A stretch of DNA of 64,000 nt from Blautia sp. Marseille-P3087 (GCF_900120195.1 NZ_LT635539.1:3030661-3094660); one strand, 5' to 3'; shown: positions 43,936 through 54,304, counted from the first letter of the stretch. A program made the numbers and translations. Notes: generated by a model not told the origin, from the sequence alone.

Positions 43936-45540
43936 TTATGCCTGAGGACCAGCAGCAACAAGTGCTTTACCAGCAGCATTTCCTTCGTATTTAGCAAAAT
44001 TCTTAACGAATCTTGCAGCAAGATCTTTTGCTTTTTCTTCCCACTGTGCAGCATCTGCATATGTGTCACGTGGATCAAGGATTCCTGCATCAACACCCGG
44101 GAGTTCTGTAGGAACTTCGAAGTTGAAGTATGGAATTGTCTTTGTAGGAGCGTTCAGAATGGCTCCGCTCAGGATAGCATCGATGATACCACGGGTATCT
44201 TTGATGGAGATACGTTTGCCTGTTCCGTTCCATCCTGTATTAACGAGGTAAGCTTTTGCTCCGCTCTTTTCCATTTTCTTAACAAGTTCTTCTGCATATT
44301 TGGTCGGATGCAGTTCAAGGAATGCCTGACCGAAGCAAGCAGAGAATGTAGGTGTAGGCTCTGTGATTCCACGCTCTGTACCAGCAAGTTTAGCTGTGAA
44401 TCCGGACAGGAAGTAGTACTGTGTCTGAGCTTCTGTCAGGATAGATACTGGCGGCAGTACACCGAATGCATCTGCGGACAGGAAGATTACGTTCTTAGCT
44501 GCCGGTGCAGAAGAAATCGGGCGAACGATTTTTTCGATGTGGTCGATTGGGTAGGAAACACGAGTGTTTTCTGTTACGCTCTTATCAGCGAAATCGATCT
44601 TACCGTTTGCATCAACTGTTACGTTCTCAAGAAGAGCGTTACGTTTGATTGCATTGTAGATATCCGGTTCAGATTCTTTGTCAAGGTTGATAACCTTAGC
44701 GTAGCATCCGCCTTCAAAGTTGAATACACCGTTGTCATCCCAGCCGTGTTCGTCATCACCGATCAGGAGACGTTTCGGGTCTGTGGAAAGAGTTGTTTTA
44801 CCTGTTCCGGAAAGTCCGAAGAAGATAGCGGTGTTTTCACCATTCATATCTGTGTTAGCGGAGCAGTGCATAGCTGCGATGCCTTTCAGTGGAAGGAAGT
44901 AGTTCATCATAGAGAACATACCTTTCTTCATTTCTCCGCCGTACCATGTGTTGATGATAACCTGCTCTTTGGATGTAATGTTGAACATTACAGCTGTTTC
45001 AGAGTTCAGGCCAAGTTCTTTGTAGTTTGTAACTTTTGCTTTGGAAGCATTGTATACAACAAAATCCGGCTCAAATGTTTCCAGTTCTTCAGCTGTTGGC
45101 TGGATGAACATGTTTGTAACAAAGTGTGCCTGCCATGCAACTTCAACGATGAAACGGATAGCCATACGAGTATCAGCGTTAGCACCGCAGAATGCGTCAA
45201 CTACGAAAAGTTTCTTGTTGGAAAGTTCTTTCTTGGCAAGTTCTTTACAAGCTGCCCAAGCTTCCTGTGTTGCAGGATGGTTGTCGTTCTTGTATTCATC
45301 AGAAGTCCACCAAACAGTATCTTTGGAATTTTCATCCATAACGATGTATTTGTCTTTTGGGGAACGTCCTGTGTAGATACCAGTCATTACGTTAACAGCG
45401 CCAAGTTCTGTTTCCTGGCCTACTTCAAATCCTTCAAGACCTGCTTTGGTCTCTTCTTCGAATAAAACTTCGTAAGAAGGATTGTACACAATTTCAGTTG
45501 TACCAGTGATGCCATACTTAGTTAAATCGATTTTTGCCAT
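43936..45540 (-). CDS. pckA: Phosphoenolpyruvate carboxykinase (ATP)
   Basis: Interconverts oxaloacetate and phosphoenolpyruvate with ATP/ADP; in gut Firmicutes it often runs toward oxaloacetate. Kinase 1a P-loop [12 protein letters not shown] (about 245-256), Mg site [11 protein letters not shown] and [11 protein letters not shown] near residue 65. 534 aa, typical. An in-frame ATG 33 bp upstream gives an extension not seen in the family; GAGAGG just before 45540 (MAKIDLT) sets the start. The leader has two hairpins. Codon use is strongly biased, as in the glycolytic genes. Confidence 0.97.
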   Translation of the reverse strand: MAKIDLTKYGITGTTEIVYNPSYEVLFEEETKAGLEGFEVGQETELGAVNVMTGIYTGRSPKDKYIVMDENSKDTVWWTSDEYKNDNHPATQEAWAACKELAKKELSNKKLFVVDAFCGANADTRMAIRFIVEVAWQAHFVTNMFIQPTAEELETFEPDFVVYNASKAKVTNYKELGLNSETAVMFNITSKEQVIINTWYGGEMKKGMFSMMNYFLPLKGIAAMHCSANTDMNGENTAIFFGLSGTGKTTLSTDPKRLLIGDDEHGWDDNGVFNFEGGCYAKVINLDKESEPDIYNAIKRNALLENVTVDANGKIDFADKSVTENTRVSYPIDHIEKIVRPISSAPAAKNVIFLSADAFGVLPPVSILTEAQTQYYFLSGFTAKLAGTERGITEPTPTFSACFGQAFLELHPTKYAEELVKKMEKSGAKAYLVNTGWNGTGKRISIKDTRGIIDAILSGAILNAPTKTIPYFNFEVPTELPGVDAGILDPRDTYADAAQWEEKAKDLAARFVKNFAKYEGNAAGKALVAAGPQA

Positions 45541-45569
45541 CTTACATTTACCTCTCTTCTTTAATAGAG

Positions 45570-45625
45570 CCATCTACACGATGGCTTTCTTTAACCTTTA
45601 AGAAGTAGAATGCTCCTACTTCCCA
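45570..45625 (-). promoter_or_regulatory. Two tandem hairpins in the pckA leader
   Basis: AGCCATC/GATGGCT (about 45570-45588) and GAAGTAG/CTACTTC (about 45601-45625), both between the promoter and the ribosome site. A regulatory or RNA-stabilising role is possible; no known riboswitch recognised. Confidence 0.45.
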
Positions 45626-45633
45626 TAGAGTTA

Positions 45634-45661
45634 ATTATACATAATTCATCAATAAAAGCAA
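45634..45661 (-). promoter_or_regulatory. pckA promoter
   Basis: Minus-strand TTGCTT (45661-45656), 16-bp spacer, TATAAT (45639-45634). Same hexamers and spacing as the recA promoter. Confidence 0.6.
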
Positions 45662-45698
45662 TAAAAAAACAATGAAAATTTAAAAAAATGACAATTAT

Positions 45699-47057
45699 TT
45701 AACATTTCAGTTTCCGATAGCTGATAATAAAATAAATGATTTCTGCGGCTGAAGTGATAAGCCACGAAAAAACATACAGCAGATAAAGTGACGGAATGGT
45801 ATGAATCCAGGCAAAGATCGTGTAGATCCATATGATACGGAATGCACAGGAACCGAGGAGTATGATAATGGTCGGGACAATCGTTTTGCCGATTCCACGT
45901 GATGCTGCAGTTGTGCAGTCCATAAATACGGATACAGCATAGGAAAAAGCCATGATCCGTATCCTCTGCATGCCGGCATCGATGACTGCCGCGTCAGTGG
46001 CAAACAATGAAAGAAACTGATGACCAAAAACAAACAGCAACACACCCAGAAGGACACTGGCAAAGAAAGAGTAAAAAAGGCAGACAAAATAGCTTTTTAA
46101 AACTCTTTTTTTGTTTCTGGCACCGTAATTCTGACTCATGAAACTGGAACAGCCTGTATAAAAAGCATATAACACGTTAAAAATCAATGAATCCGCATTG
46201 GTGGCGGCTGCATTTCCGGAGACTGTAATAGTATTAAAGGAGTTAACCCCTGCCTGTACAAAAAGATTGGCAATGGCGAAAACTGCGCTCTGGATTCCGG
46301 CGGGAATACCGATCATCAGTACCCGGACACCCGCATCTCTGTGAAATCGGATATTTTTTAAGGAAACATGACATTCATCTTTTCGCTGTACGAGATGAAT
46401 CATGATAAGGCCGGCAGAAACGTACTGGGCAATCGCAGTTGCAGTTGCCACACCTGCAGCCGCCATATGAAATACAATGACAAAAAACAGGTTCAGAAGT
46501 ACGTTTAACACACCGGCAATCGCGAGATAATAAAGAGGTCGCTTCGTTTCGCCACGGGCACTCAAAACACCATTACCAAAATTATAGATTCCCATTGCCG
46601 GCATACAGAGAGCATAAATCCGAAGGTAGAGTGAAGCCTGATCGATCAGATCATCTTTTGTATTTAAAAGTCGGAGCATTCCTCCTGAAAAGAAGAAACA
46701 GACTGTTCCGATCAGAAGCCCGATCAATGTACAGAGAAAAAGAGAAGTCTGTATGGTCTCTACGGTATTTTCGTGATTTTTTGCACCAAGCGCGTGCGCG
46801 ACGCGGACATTGACACCACTGCCCATACCGATCAGAAATCCGGTAAACAAGGTGACCAGAAGTGTAGTGGAACCAACAGCACCGAGTGCTTTGTAATCGG
46901 CAAAATGTCCGACAACAGCAACATCGCTTAAATTGAACATGACCTCCAGAAGCTGGGAGCACATCAGCGGAATGCTGAAGAAAAGAATATTTTTCCACAA
47001 AGAACCCGTTACCATCTCAATGGAACGGGCTTTCTTTTTTGTATTTTTACGTATCAT
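45699..47057 (-). CDS. MATE family efflux transporter
   Basis: Na+ or H+ coupled exporter of the MOP superfamily with twelve predicted membrane segments in 452 aa. The two homologous halves are visible; IPLMCSQLLEVMFNLSDVAVVGHFA and GMGSGVNVRVAHALGAK are MATE signatures. Substrate unknown (cationic drugs or metabolites). Its start is 18 bp after the AraC gene on the same strand, so the regulator and exporter may share a transcript. Confidence 0.88.
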   Translation of the reverse strand: MIRKNTKKKARSIEMVTGSLWKNILFFSIPLMCSQLLEVMFNLSDVAVVGHFADYKALGAVGSTTLLVTLFTGFLIGMGSGVNVRVAHALGAKNHENTVETIQTSLFLCTLIGLLIGTVCFFFSGGMLRLLNTKDDLIDQASLYLRIYALCMPAMGIYNFGNGVLSARGETKRPLYYLAIAGVLNVLLNLFFVIVFHMAAAGVATATAIAQYVSAGLIMIHLVQRKDECHVSLKNIRFHRDAGVRVLMIGIPAGIQSAVFAIANLFVQAGVNSFNTITVSGNAAATNADSLIFNVLYAFYTGCSSFMSQNYGARNKKRVLKSYFVCLFYSFFASVLLGVLLFVFGHQFLSLFATDAAVIDAGMQRIRIMAFSYAVSVFMDCTTAASRGIGKTIVPTIIILLGSCAFRIIWIYTIFAWIHTIPSLYLLYVFSWLITSAAEIIYFIISYRKLKC

Positions 47058-47075
47058 ATAAACCTCAATAATAAA

Positions 47076-48128
47076 TTAAATTTTATGTTTTTTGCGGTAT
47101 TCACCCGGAGTGATCCCGTAGGCTTTCTTAAAAGTCCGCATAAAATGTTCCGGTGATTCATAGCCGACCAGATCACAGATCGCGTGGTTGCTGAGTTTGG
47201 TTTCACGGAGCGCGCGGCATGCCTGGTTCAGCTTAATGTCACGGATGATCTGAAGAAAAGTCTGGCCGGTTCCTTCCTTTATCAGTGTACTGAAATGCGA
47301 AGTACTGTAGCCAAAATGTTCCGCGGTGCTTCCAAGAGTAGCATTCTGATAATGATGATTCAGATAATTCAGAATTTCTGTCATAGAGCCGCTTCCGGTA
47401 TCTTTTGTGAGAATGGACTCAATCTCATTTTCGTGATAGCGAAGAAGCATTGCCCAAAACATGATCAGCATGGAATTCAGGAAGGTGTAGCTGTATTTTT
47501 CATGCCCGAGATATTCGATATAAAGATTTTCCAGCATATCACGGATGCGGATATCATCAAAAGTATGGAAAATCAGATAATTCCCCTCAGTTTTACGATA
47601 AAGTACGTGTGCAAAAAAATGGGCAAGTGCGCTGTCGGCAGTCAGCGACTGGAAAAAAGTGGACTGAAAAGTAGAGCCACGGACCAGGATATTAAAAGCG
47701 AGACTGTCATCAAAAATTCCGATACTGTGCGTGGTATGAGGCGGTATGATGCAGATATCTCCGGTATGGAGTTCATGAGCCATTCCCTGGATTGTTGTAT
47801 GGGCAGTTCCGTTATATACGCAGATAATTTCAAAAAACTCATGCTCATGATCAAATATCGGTGTATACCGGTAATGCTTTGAGAACATGATATTTCCGGT
47901 CAGATCACCGAAGAGGTCTTTTTCCTCCATATAGGGGTACCATGCTTCTTTTTGAAGCTCCGGAACAAAAAGACGGTGGTTGGAAATAAACTGCCGGTCC
48001 AGATTCAGACAGTAGTCATGAAAAGCTTCCGGATGATTTTTTTCCTGAAAATATAAATCTCTGTAAAAAATTTCGTCATCATTATAGTCTTTAATATAAT
48101 TTCGAAAATCCTCTCTTGTAAGTTTCAT
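47076..48128 (-). CDS. AraC-family transcription regulator
   Basis: N-terminal cupin-like sensing domain (about 70-190, with HDHEFFEIICVYNGTAHT) and a C-terminal pair of HTH motifs (about 255-350, ending RTFKKAYGITPGEYRKKHK). 350 aa. It faces the glycoside operon beginning at 48321 across about 190 bp, so it most likely controls that operon in response to a sugar. The MATE gene follows on the same strand. Confidence 0.88.
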   Translation of the reverse strand: MKLTREDFRNYIKDYNDDEIFYRDLYFQEKNHPEAFHDYCLNLDRQFISNHRLFVPELQKEAWYPYMEEKDLFGDLTGNIMFSKHYRYTPIFDHEHEFFEIICVYNGTAHTTIQGMAHELHTGDICIIPPHTTHSIGIFDDSLAFNILVRGSTFQSTFFQSLTADSALAHFFAHVLYRKTEGNYLIFHTFDDIRIRDMLENLYIEYLGHEKYSYTFLNSMLIMFWAMLLRYHENEIESILTKDTGSGSMTEILNYLNHHYQNATLGSTAEHFGYSTSHFSTLIKEGTGQTFLQIIRDIKLNQACRALRETKLSNHAICDLVGYESPEHFMRTFKKAYGITPGEYRKKHKI

Positions 48129-48320
48129 AAATGCCCCTCAAAATATTGATAGATCAGAATTATTTCTTTATATAATAGATCTCGTTTTGCAATTCGATAT
48201 TTTCAGTATAGCATCATCTGAATCGAAAAAAAAGTCAGTGTTTTACAAAAAAAATCACAATTGGAAGAAATGTAAAAAAGAAGTAAAGTAATGGCAGAAA
48301 GAAATTTGGAGGTTATAAAA

Positions 48321-48656
48321 ATGAACGAAGTTGAAATGCAGCCTGACCCGGTTGATTATGGTGAATGGAAAAGCGGTGTCAACACAGCCGGAACTCTTTC
48401 TGCAGTAAATGGCTTTGTAGGTAAAGCTGGTATGGCAATTGCAAGCAGTGTCGGAGCTGCTATGCTTCAGTTTGGTGGATTTGATGCAACTCAGACGATC
48501 CAGACAGTGACAGCACAGCACTATATTACTGCCATGTACATCTGGGTTCCGATTATCACAAATATTGCAACAATTGTTACTATGATGTTCTATGATCTGG
48601 ATAAGATTTATCCACAGATTATCAAAGAACTTGATGAAAGGAGAGCAAACGCATAA
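48321..48656 (+). pseudogene. C-terminal remnant of a GPH-family sugar:cation symporter
   Basis: Codes for about 111 aa that match only the last quarter of MelB/UidB-type symporters: DPVDYGEWKSGVNTAGTLSAVNGFVGK is a typical loop before TM11, followed by two membrane segments and FYDLDKIYPQIIKELDERR. The first ~340 residues are missing. Even so, it has a good GGAGG site and ATG, and its stop overlaps the next start (TAATG). It is probably translated, perhaps only to couple translation into the GH78-like gene. Transport function is not expected. Confidence 0.75.
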
Positions 48657-50224
48657 TGGCAGAGGTAAGTATAGATCTTAACATGGTCCGTGTGACCAAT
48701 GATGCATTTGTTGCAAAAGCAGAGGCGTGTGCACCGAAGCTTCTGGAGACAGTGGTTCGCCCTGTTTCCATCGTAGATATCGTAAAAACAGAAAATGTAT
48801 ATCCGGATGTTAATAAGAAGGACGACATCAAAAATCTCTCTTCCTATCATCTTGCAAAAGGAGATAAGATCTGTCTGGATTTCGGTGATCATCAGGTAGG
48901 ATATGTTACACTGAAATTAAACTCTGTAGGGAGTCCGCAGGATGCACCGGCATTTTTCAGACTGAAATTTGCAGAGATTGCAAAAGAAATCACAGAGGAT
49001 TCCAAAGATTATGACGGATGGATCAGCCGTGGCTGGATTCAGGAAGAATTTATCCATGTAGATGTCCTTCCGGCAGAACTGAAACTTCCGAGAAGATATG
49101 CATTCCGTTACATGGAGATTGAGGCAATTGATACCTCCCTGAAATGGCAGCTCGTTGTCGAAGATGTAAGCTGCACCAGTGTTTCCGCAGTTCGTATCGA
49201 AGATGTGGAGCCGGTAAAAAGTGATGACGAGATGATCAGAAGACTTGACCGTGTTAGCCTCCGCACGCTGCAAAACTGCATGCAGTCTGTATTTGAGGAC
49301 GGACCGAAGAGAGACCGTCGTCTCTGGCTCGGAGACCTTCGTCTGCAGGCACTTGCAAATTATGAAACATTCCATAACATGGATCTCGTAAAAAGATGTC
49401 TGTATCTCTTTGCAGCGCAGACGAAAGATAATGGACAGGTAAGTGCATGTCTCTTCACAGAACCGAAATTCATCGTAGATGACACCTTCCTTCTTGATTA
49501 TTCTATGTTCTTCGGTGCAACGCTTTACGATTATTATGAAGCGTCCGGTGACAAAGAAACCTTAAAAGATTTAAGTGCCTGCGCATATCGTCAGATGGAA
49601 ATCGCAGAAGAGTGGTTTGATGAAAAAAATCTGCTGAAAAACGGCGAAGGTTTCTGGGGATTTATTGACTGGACCGATGGACTTAATAAACAGAGTGCCA
49701 TGCAGGGCGTATACATCTACTGCGCAGGGAAAGTACAGAAGATCGCGGAAGTACTTGGTGATACAGAAAAGGCTGCTTATTTTGCAACAGAAGCAAAAGA
49801 AAAGACAGAATCTGCAAGGAAATATCTTCTGGATCCGGAGAGCGGCCTGTTTGTAAGCGGAGAGGAAAAACAGCTCAATTACGCGAGCCAGGTGTGGATG
49901 ATACTTGCCGGTGCAGTATCCGCAGAAGAAGGAGCAGAAATCCTTGATAAAGTCATTGCACTGAATCCGGAAAAAGGAATGGTTTCTCCGTATATGACCC
50001 ATCATTTTGTGGAAGCACTTCTTAAGTGCGGCAAAAAAGAACAGGCAATGGATTATATGAAATATTACTGGGGCGGCATGCTGAGCCATGGAGCAGATAC
50101 CTTCTGGGAACTTTACAATCCGGAAAATCCGGCAGAATCTCCGTATGGCGGAAGTATTGTCAACAGCTACTGTCATGCATGGAGCTGTACCCCGACTTAC
50201 CTTCTCAGAAAATATTTTATCTGA
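48656..50224 (+). CDS. GH78-like (alpha-L-rhamnosidase) glycoside hydrolase
   Basis: An (alpha/alpha)6-barrel hydrolase resembling GH78. A beta-sandwich N-terminal domain (about 1-185) comes first, then FEDGPKRDRRLWLGDLRLQALANYETF (about 225), which corresponds to the acid-site region of rhamnosidases (DCPQRDER). The candidate general base lies in GADTFWELYNP near the end. 522 aa, shorter than usual GH78 enzymes, which carry extra N-terminal modules; no signal peptide, so probably acts on imported sugars. Overlaps the symporter remnant (TAATG). Confidence 0.75.
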   Translation: MAEVSIDLNMVRVTNDAFVAKAEACAPKLLETVVRPVSIVDIVKTENVYPDVNKKDDIKNLSSYHLAKGDKICLDFGDHQVGYVTLKLNSVGSPQDAPAFFRLKFAEIAKEITEDSKDYDGWISRGWIQEEFIHVDVLPAELKLPRRYAFRYMEIEAIDTSLKWQLVVEDVSCTSVSAVRIEDVEPVKSDDEMIRRLDRVSLRTLQNCMQSVFEDGPKRDRRLWLGDLRLQALANYETFHNMDLVKRCLYLFAAQTKDNGQVSACLFTEPKFIVDDTFLLDYSMFFGATLYDYYEASGDKETLKDLSACAYRQMEIAEEWFDEKNLLKNGEGFWGFIDWTDGLNKQSAMQGVYIYCAGKVQKIAEVLGDTEKAAYFATEAKEKTESARKYLLDPESGLFVSGEEKQLNYASQVWMILAGAVSAEEGAEILDKVIALNPEKGMVSPYMTHHFVEALLKCGKKEQAMDYMKYYWGGMLSHGADTFWELYNPENPAESPYGGSIVNSYCHAWSCTPTYLLRKYFI

Positions 50225-50295
50225 AAAATGGATTACGAAAAAGGTTTTCGAATATCCGCACGAATATGATTAGAAATGGAAAAAGGAGTCAGATT

Positions 50296-50529
50296 ATGGT
50301 AAAATTAACAGTAAAGATCGTATCCATGCAGGATGCGGACAAATTTAACAAGCTTTGCAGCAAATTTGACTGTGACATGAATCTGCAGAGTGGAAAATAT
50401 TACGTAGATGCAAAATCCATTATGGGAATTTTCAGTCTGGATCTCAGCAAACCGCTGATTCTGAATGCAGATACAGACGATGAGGCAAAAGTAAAAGAAA
50501 CATTTGCAGATTTTGTCGGAGAGGAATAA
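50296..50529 (+). CDS. HPr/Crh-like domain protein lacking the active His
   Basis: A 77-aa protein with the HPr fold pattern. YYVDAKSIMGIFSLDLSKPL keeps the regulatory Ser46 region (KSIMG), but the GLHARPA motif with His15 is replaced by SMQDADKFNK. It therefore cannot carry phosphate from enzyme I, while HPr kinase could still modify the Ser, as for Crh. An open frame extends upstream to 50026, but AAGGAG and the family N-terminus set the start at 50296. It lies between two glycosidase genes, 2 bp before the GH3 gene. Confidence 0.8.
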   Translation: MVKLTVKIVSMQDADKFNKLCSKFDCDMNLQSGKYYVDAKSIMGIFSLDLSKPLILNADTDDEAKVKETFADFVGEE

Positions 50530-50531
50530 TC

Positions 50532-53042
50532 ATGACACGTACTTTAAAAGAAAGAACATTTTCCGGTACAATGAATCCGGAAATCCAGCCATGGGAAACA
50601 GAGCACCGTAAAGTCGCAAGACGTGCAGCAGCAGAAGGAATGGTTCTTCTGAAAAATGAAGATCATATCCTTCCGCTGAAAGCGGGCAGCGCGGTAGCCC
50701 TCTATGGAGCAGGTGCAGGTAAGACGATCAAAGGTGGCACCGGTTCCGGAGACGTCAACGAAAGAGAAAAGGTTTCCATCTGTGAGGGCATGAAAAATGC
50801 CGGATTCCAGATTACTACAGGAGCATGGATCAATTGATACAACGATATTTATGACAAAGCCCGTCAGGACTGGAAAAATGATATTTTATCCAGAACCGGA
50901 TATGGTGCGGACACCATGAGTTTCTTTGAGGTCTACAGTACGACGCCATTTATCATGCCGGCAGGAGACAAGATTAAGAAATCAGCAGGTGACGAAGCAG
51001 AGACTGCAATTTATGTGCCCAGCCGCATTGCCGGTGAAGGTGCGGATCGTCAGGCAGACAAGAGCGATTATTATCTGAAAGATGAAGAATACAAGATGCT
51101 GGCAGATATCTGTGCAAATTACGAAAATGTCATCGTTGTGATCAATGCAGGTGCACAGGTAGATCTTTCTTTTATGGATGAGTTTACCAATATTAAAGCA
51201 CTTCTGACGATCGTACAGCCTGGTATGGAAGGCGGAAATGCATTTGCGGATGTTGTTTCCGGTAAGGTGAATCCATCCGGAAAGCTCACCGATACATGGG
51301 CATATAAATACGAAGATTATCCGAATGCAGAGACATTTTCCCACAATAATGGAAATGTTGAGACGGAAGTTTATGAAGAAGGTATGTATGTCGGCTATCG
51401 TTATTTTGATACTTTTGACGTGCCGGTACGTTATGGCTTCGGATTTGGCCTTTCCTATACGGACTTTGAGATAAACGACTACTGTCTGGAAAGTCTGGAC
51501 AATAAAAAACTGACTGTCTCCGTACAGGTGAAAAATATCGGCAAAGTTTCCGGTAAAGAGGTCGTTCAGGTGTACACATCTCTTCCGGGCGGCATCCTCG
51601 AAAAAGAGGCACATCGTCTCGTGGCTTATGCCAAAACATCTGAACTTAAACCGGATGAAAGCGAAAAGATCACTGTAGAAATTTCTCTGGAACATCTGAC
51701 TTCCTATGATGAAAAGAGAGCCGCATGGATTCTGGAAAGTGGATTCTATGGAATCTGGATCGGCAACAGCCTTGCAGATGCAAAACTGTGCGGCGGTGTA
51801 AAACTTGATAACGAAGTGATTCTTCGTCAGGTAAAAAATCTTTTCCCGCTGAAGCAGGAACTGGATGAAAAAACACAGACTTCCGGAAAAACTTCATCCC
51901 GCGAAAAAGAAGCAGAGAAACTGGCAGCAGAACAGAATCTGAACGTTGCGCAGCTGTATGCGGCAGATTTTACGACAGAAGTCATCGAATATAAGAAAAA
52001 CAGTGAACTCTGTGAAAAAGATGCGCTGGATTTTGTCAACACACTGACAGAAAAAGAGCTGATCGATCTGGCAGCCGGAGATCCGGGCAAAGCACAGGGC
52101 GGAAACCTCGGTGTGGCAGGTATTTCTGTTCCGGGATCCGCAGGTGAAACACACCGCTGTGCAATCGACAAAGGCCTGGCAAGTATCGTACTGGCAGACG
52201 GTCCGGCGGGACTTCGTCTCATGAAATACTACCACGTGAACGATGGAAGCATTGTGACCATGCCGTTTGAATTCAGTCTGGAAGGCGGCCTTTTCTACGA
52301 TGATTCCAGAGAACTTCCGGGCGAGAGATACTATCAGTACTGTACCGCGATTCCTGTAGGAACCCTGCTTGCACAGACATGGAATCGTGCACTGATCCGT
52401 GAAGTTGGTGCGATGATCGGTACAGAGATGGAATATTTCGGTGTGACACTCTGGCTGGCACCGGGAATGAACATTCACAGAAATCCGCTCTGTGGAAGAA
52501 ACTTCGAATATTATTCTGAAGATCCGTATGTGGCAGGAACCATCGCAGCAGCAATGACAGAAGGTGTACAGTCCAACTATGGATGTGGCACAACCATTAA
52601 GCATTTCGCATGTAACAACCAGGAAGACAACCGTATGGGATCTGACAGTGTGATTTCCGAGCGTACACTCCGCGAAGTATACCTTAAAGGATTTGAAATC
52701 GCAGTCAGAGAATCTCAGCCACTGTCTATCATGACAAGCTATAACCTGATCAACGGTGTTCATGCAGCGAATAATTATGATCTCTGTACAGAGACCGCAC
52801 GTAATGAATGGGGGTTCAAGGGTATGATCATGACAGACTGGACAACAACAGAAGTTGATGAGAAATGCACCGCATCCGGATGTATGAGAGCCGGAAACGA
52901 CCTCGTGATGCCGGGATGTTTCGGAGACCATGACAACATGCATAAAGAACTGGCAGAAGGAACCTTAAAGATCGAAGACCTGAAAGCATGTATTGCACGA
53001 CTGGTAAGTGTGATCTGGAAATCCAACCAGTACCTTCAGTAA
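50532..53042 (+). pseudogene. Circularly permuted GH3 beta-glycosidase interrupted by one in-frame TGA
   Basis: One continuous reading frame interrupted by a single TGA at 50835-50837 (AAT TGA TAC). Before it are 101 residues, and after it the same frame runs to 53042 with no other stop. Domain order is inverted compared with usual GH3: the alpha/beta C-type domain first (AEGMVLLKNEDHILPLK, about 35-51), an Fn3-like part, then the catalytic barrel at the end with KHFACNNQE and nucleophile Asp in GMIMTDWTT. Permuted GH3 enzymes are known in gut clostridia. ATG at 50916 could give a 708-aa piece lacking the first lobe, with the barrel intact, but no ribosome site is evident. Stop suppression, strain-level loss or sequencing error are open. 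Confidence 0.8.
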
Positions 53043-53046
53043 AGCT

Positions 53047-54291
53047 ATGAATCGTTTAATTTTTCATATTGATGTAAACAGTGCGTTCCTTTCATGGGAA
53101 TCGGTACGCAGAGTGAAACAGGGACTTCCGGATCTCCGGAGTGTCCCTGCTTGCATTGGAGGAGATCCGAAAAAGCGTACGGGAATCGTTGTGGCGAAGT
53201 CCATTCCGGCAAAAAAATACGGAGTTCAGACAGGAGAACCTGTGGCAATGGCACTCCGAAAATGTCCGGACCTCGTCATTGCAAAAAGTGATTTTGAACT
53301 GTATATCAAATGCTCCAGAGCGTTCAAAGAGATCTGTGCATCCTATGCGCCTGTAATGGAATCTTTTTCAATTGATGAAGTTTTTCTGGACATGACAGGC
53401 ACTTCATTGATTTATCCTGATCCGGTTCGGACGGCTCACGAGATCAAAGACAAGATACGAAATGAGCTTGGTTTTACAGTAAATGTGGGGATTTCTGCGA
53501 ACAAACTTCTGGCAAAAATGGCATCTGATTTTGAGAAACCGGATAAGGTGCATACTCTTTTTCCAGAGGAGATTCCGACGAAGATGTGGCCGCTTCCGGT
53601 ACGTGATCTTCTGTTCTTGGGTAAAGCTTCCGAGAAGAAACTGACAGAAGCAGGCATTCATACGATCGGTGATATGGCACATGCAAGAGAGGCGGAAATC
53701 CAGACTTTACTCGGGAACAAAGCTGGCCATCAGCTTTGGCAGTATGCGCGCGGAATTGATGATTCTCCGGTCAGGGCACAGCCGGAAGAAGCAAAAGGTT
53801 TCAGTGTGGAAACAACCTTTAATGATGATATTGTTTCCGTAGAACAGGTGCTTCCGATCCTTCTGGAACAGTGCGATGTTGTAGCGACAAGGATGCGCAG
53901 AAAAGAGAAAAAATGTACCTCCGTATCGGTAACTTTCCGCACACTGGATTTCCGAAACAAATCGCATCAGACAACTCTTCCGAATGCAACGGACATGACA
54001 GATGAGATATACAAAAATGCGAAAAAACTGTTTATCGAATCATGGAAGGGGGAGCCACTTCGGCTGATCGGGGTGGCACTTACAAACCTTACGGACGAGA
54101 GCTTTGAACAGATGTCTCTGTTCGAAGACAATGAGCAGAAAGAGCGCCACAGAAAGCTGGATGCTACGATGGATGCAATCCGTCAGAAGTTCGGCAATGA
54201 CAAAATTACCCGTGCGAGTATCATGAACAGCAACACCGGAATTGCGCGAAAAGCACGCGCACAGATGAAAAATGAGGACGAGAATAAATAG
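53047..54291 (+). CDS. dinB: DNA polymerase IV (Y-family)
   Basis: Error-prone lesion-bypass polymerase. Catalytic acids in FHIDVNSAFLSWE (D9) and SFSIDEVFLDMTG (about 103-104), little-finger domain in the C-terminal third, and a clamp-binding motif EQMSLFED (about 356-363). 414 aa. It begins only 4 bp after the GH3 gene and no LexA box is visible next to it, so its expression may follow the glycoside operon, which is unusual for a DNA-damage polymerase. Confidence 0.92.
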   Translation: MNRLIFHIDVNSAFLSWESVRRVKQGLPDLRSVPACIGGDPKKRTGIVVAKSIPAKKYGVQTGEPVAMALRKCPDLVIAKSDFELYIKCSRAFKEICASYAPVMESFSIDEVFLDMTGTSLIYPDPVRTAHEIKDKIRNELGFTVNVGISANKLLAKMASDFEKPDKVHTLFPEEIPTKMWPLPVRDLLFLGKASEKKLTEAGIHTIGDMAHAREAEIQTLLGNKAGHQLWQYARGIDDSPVRAQPEEAKGFSVETTFNDDIVSVEQVLPILLEQCDVVATRMRRKEKKCTSVSVTFRTLDFRNKSHQTTLPNATDMTDEIYKNAKKLFIESWKGEPLRLIGVALTNLTDESFEQMSLFEDNEQKERHRKLDATMDAIRQKFGNDKITRASIMNSNTGIARKARAQMKNEDENK

Positions 54292-54304
54292 AGGGAGAAC
54301 CATA

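Noticed and set aside
43918-45465. 515-codon open frame antisense to pckA
   Set aside because: Same effect; sense frame is clearly PEP carboxykinase.
50835-50837. TGA as selenocysteine or tryptophan codon
   Set aside because: No SECIS-like hairpin seen after it, GH3 has no selenocysteine, and other genes in the window use TGA as stop.
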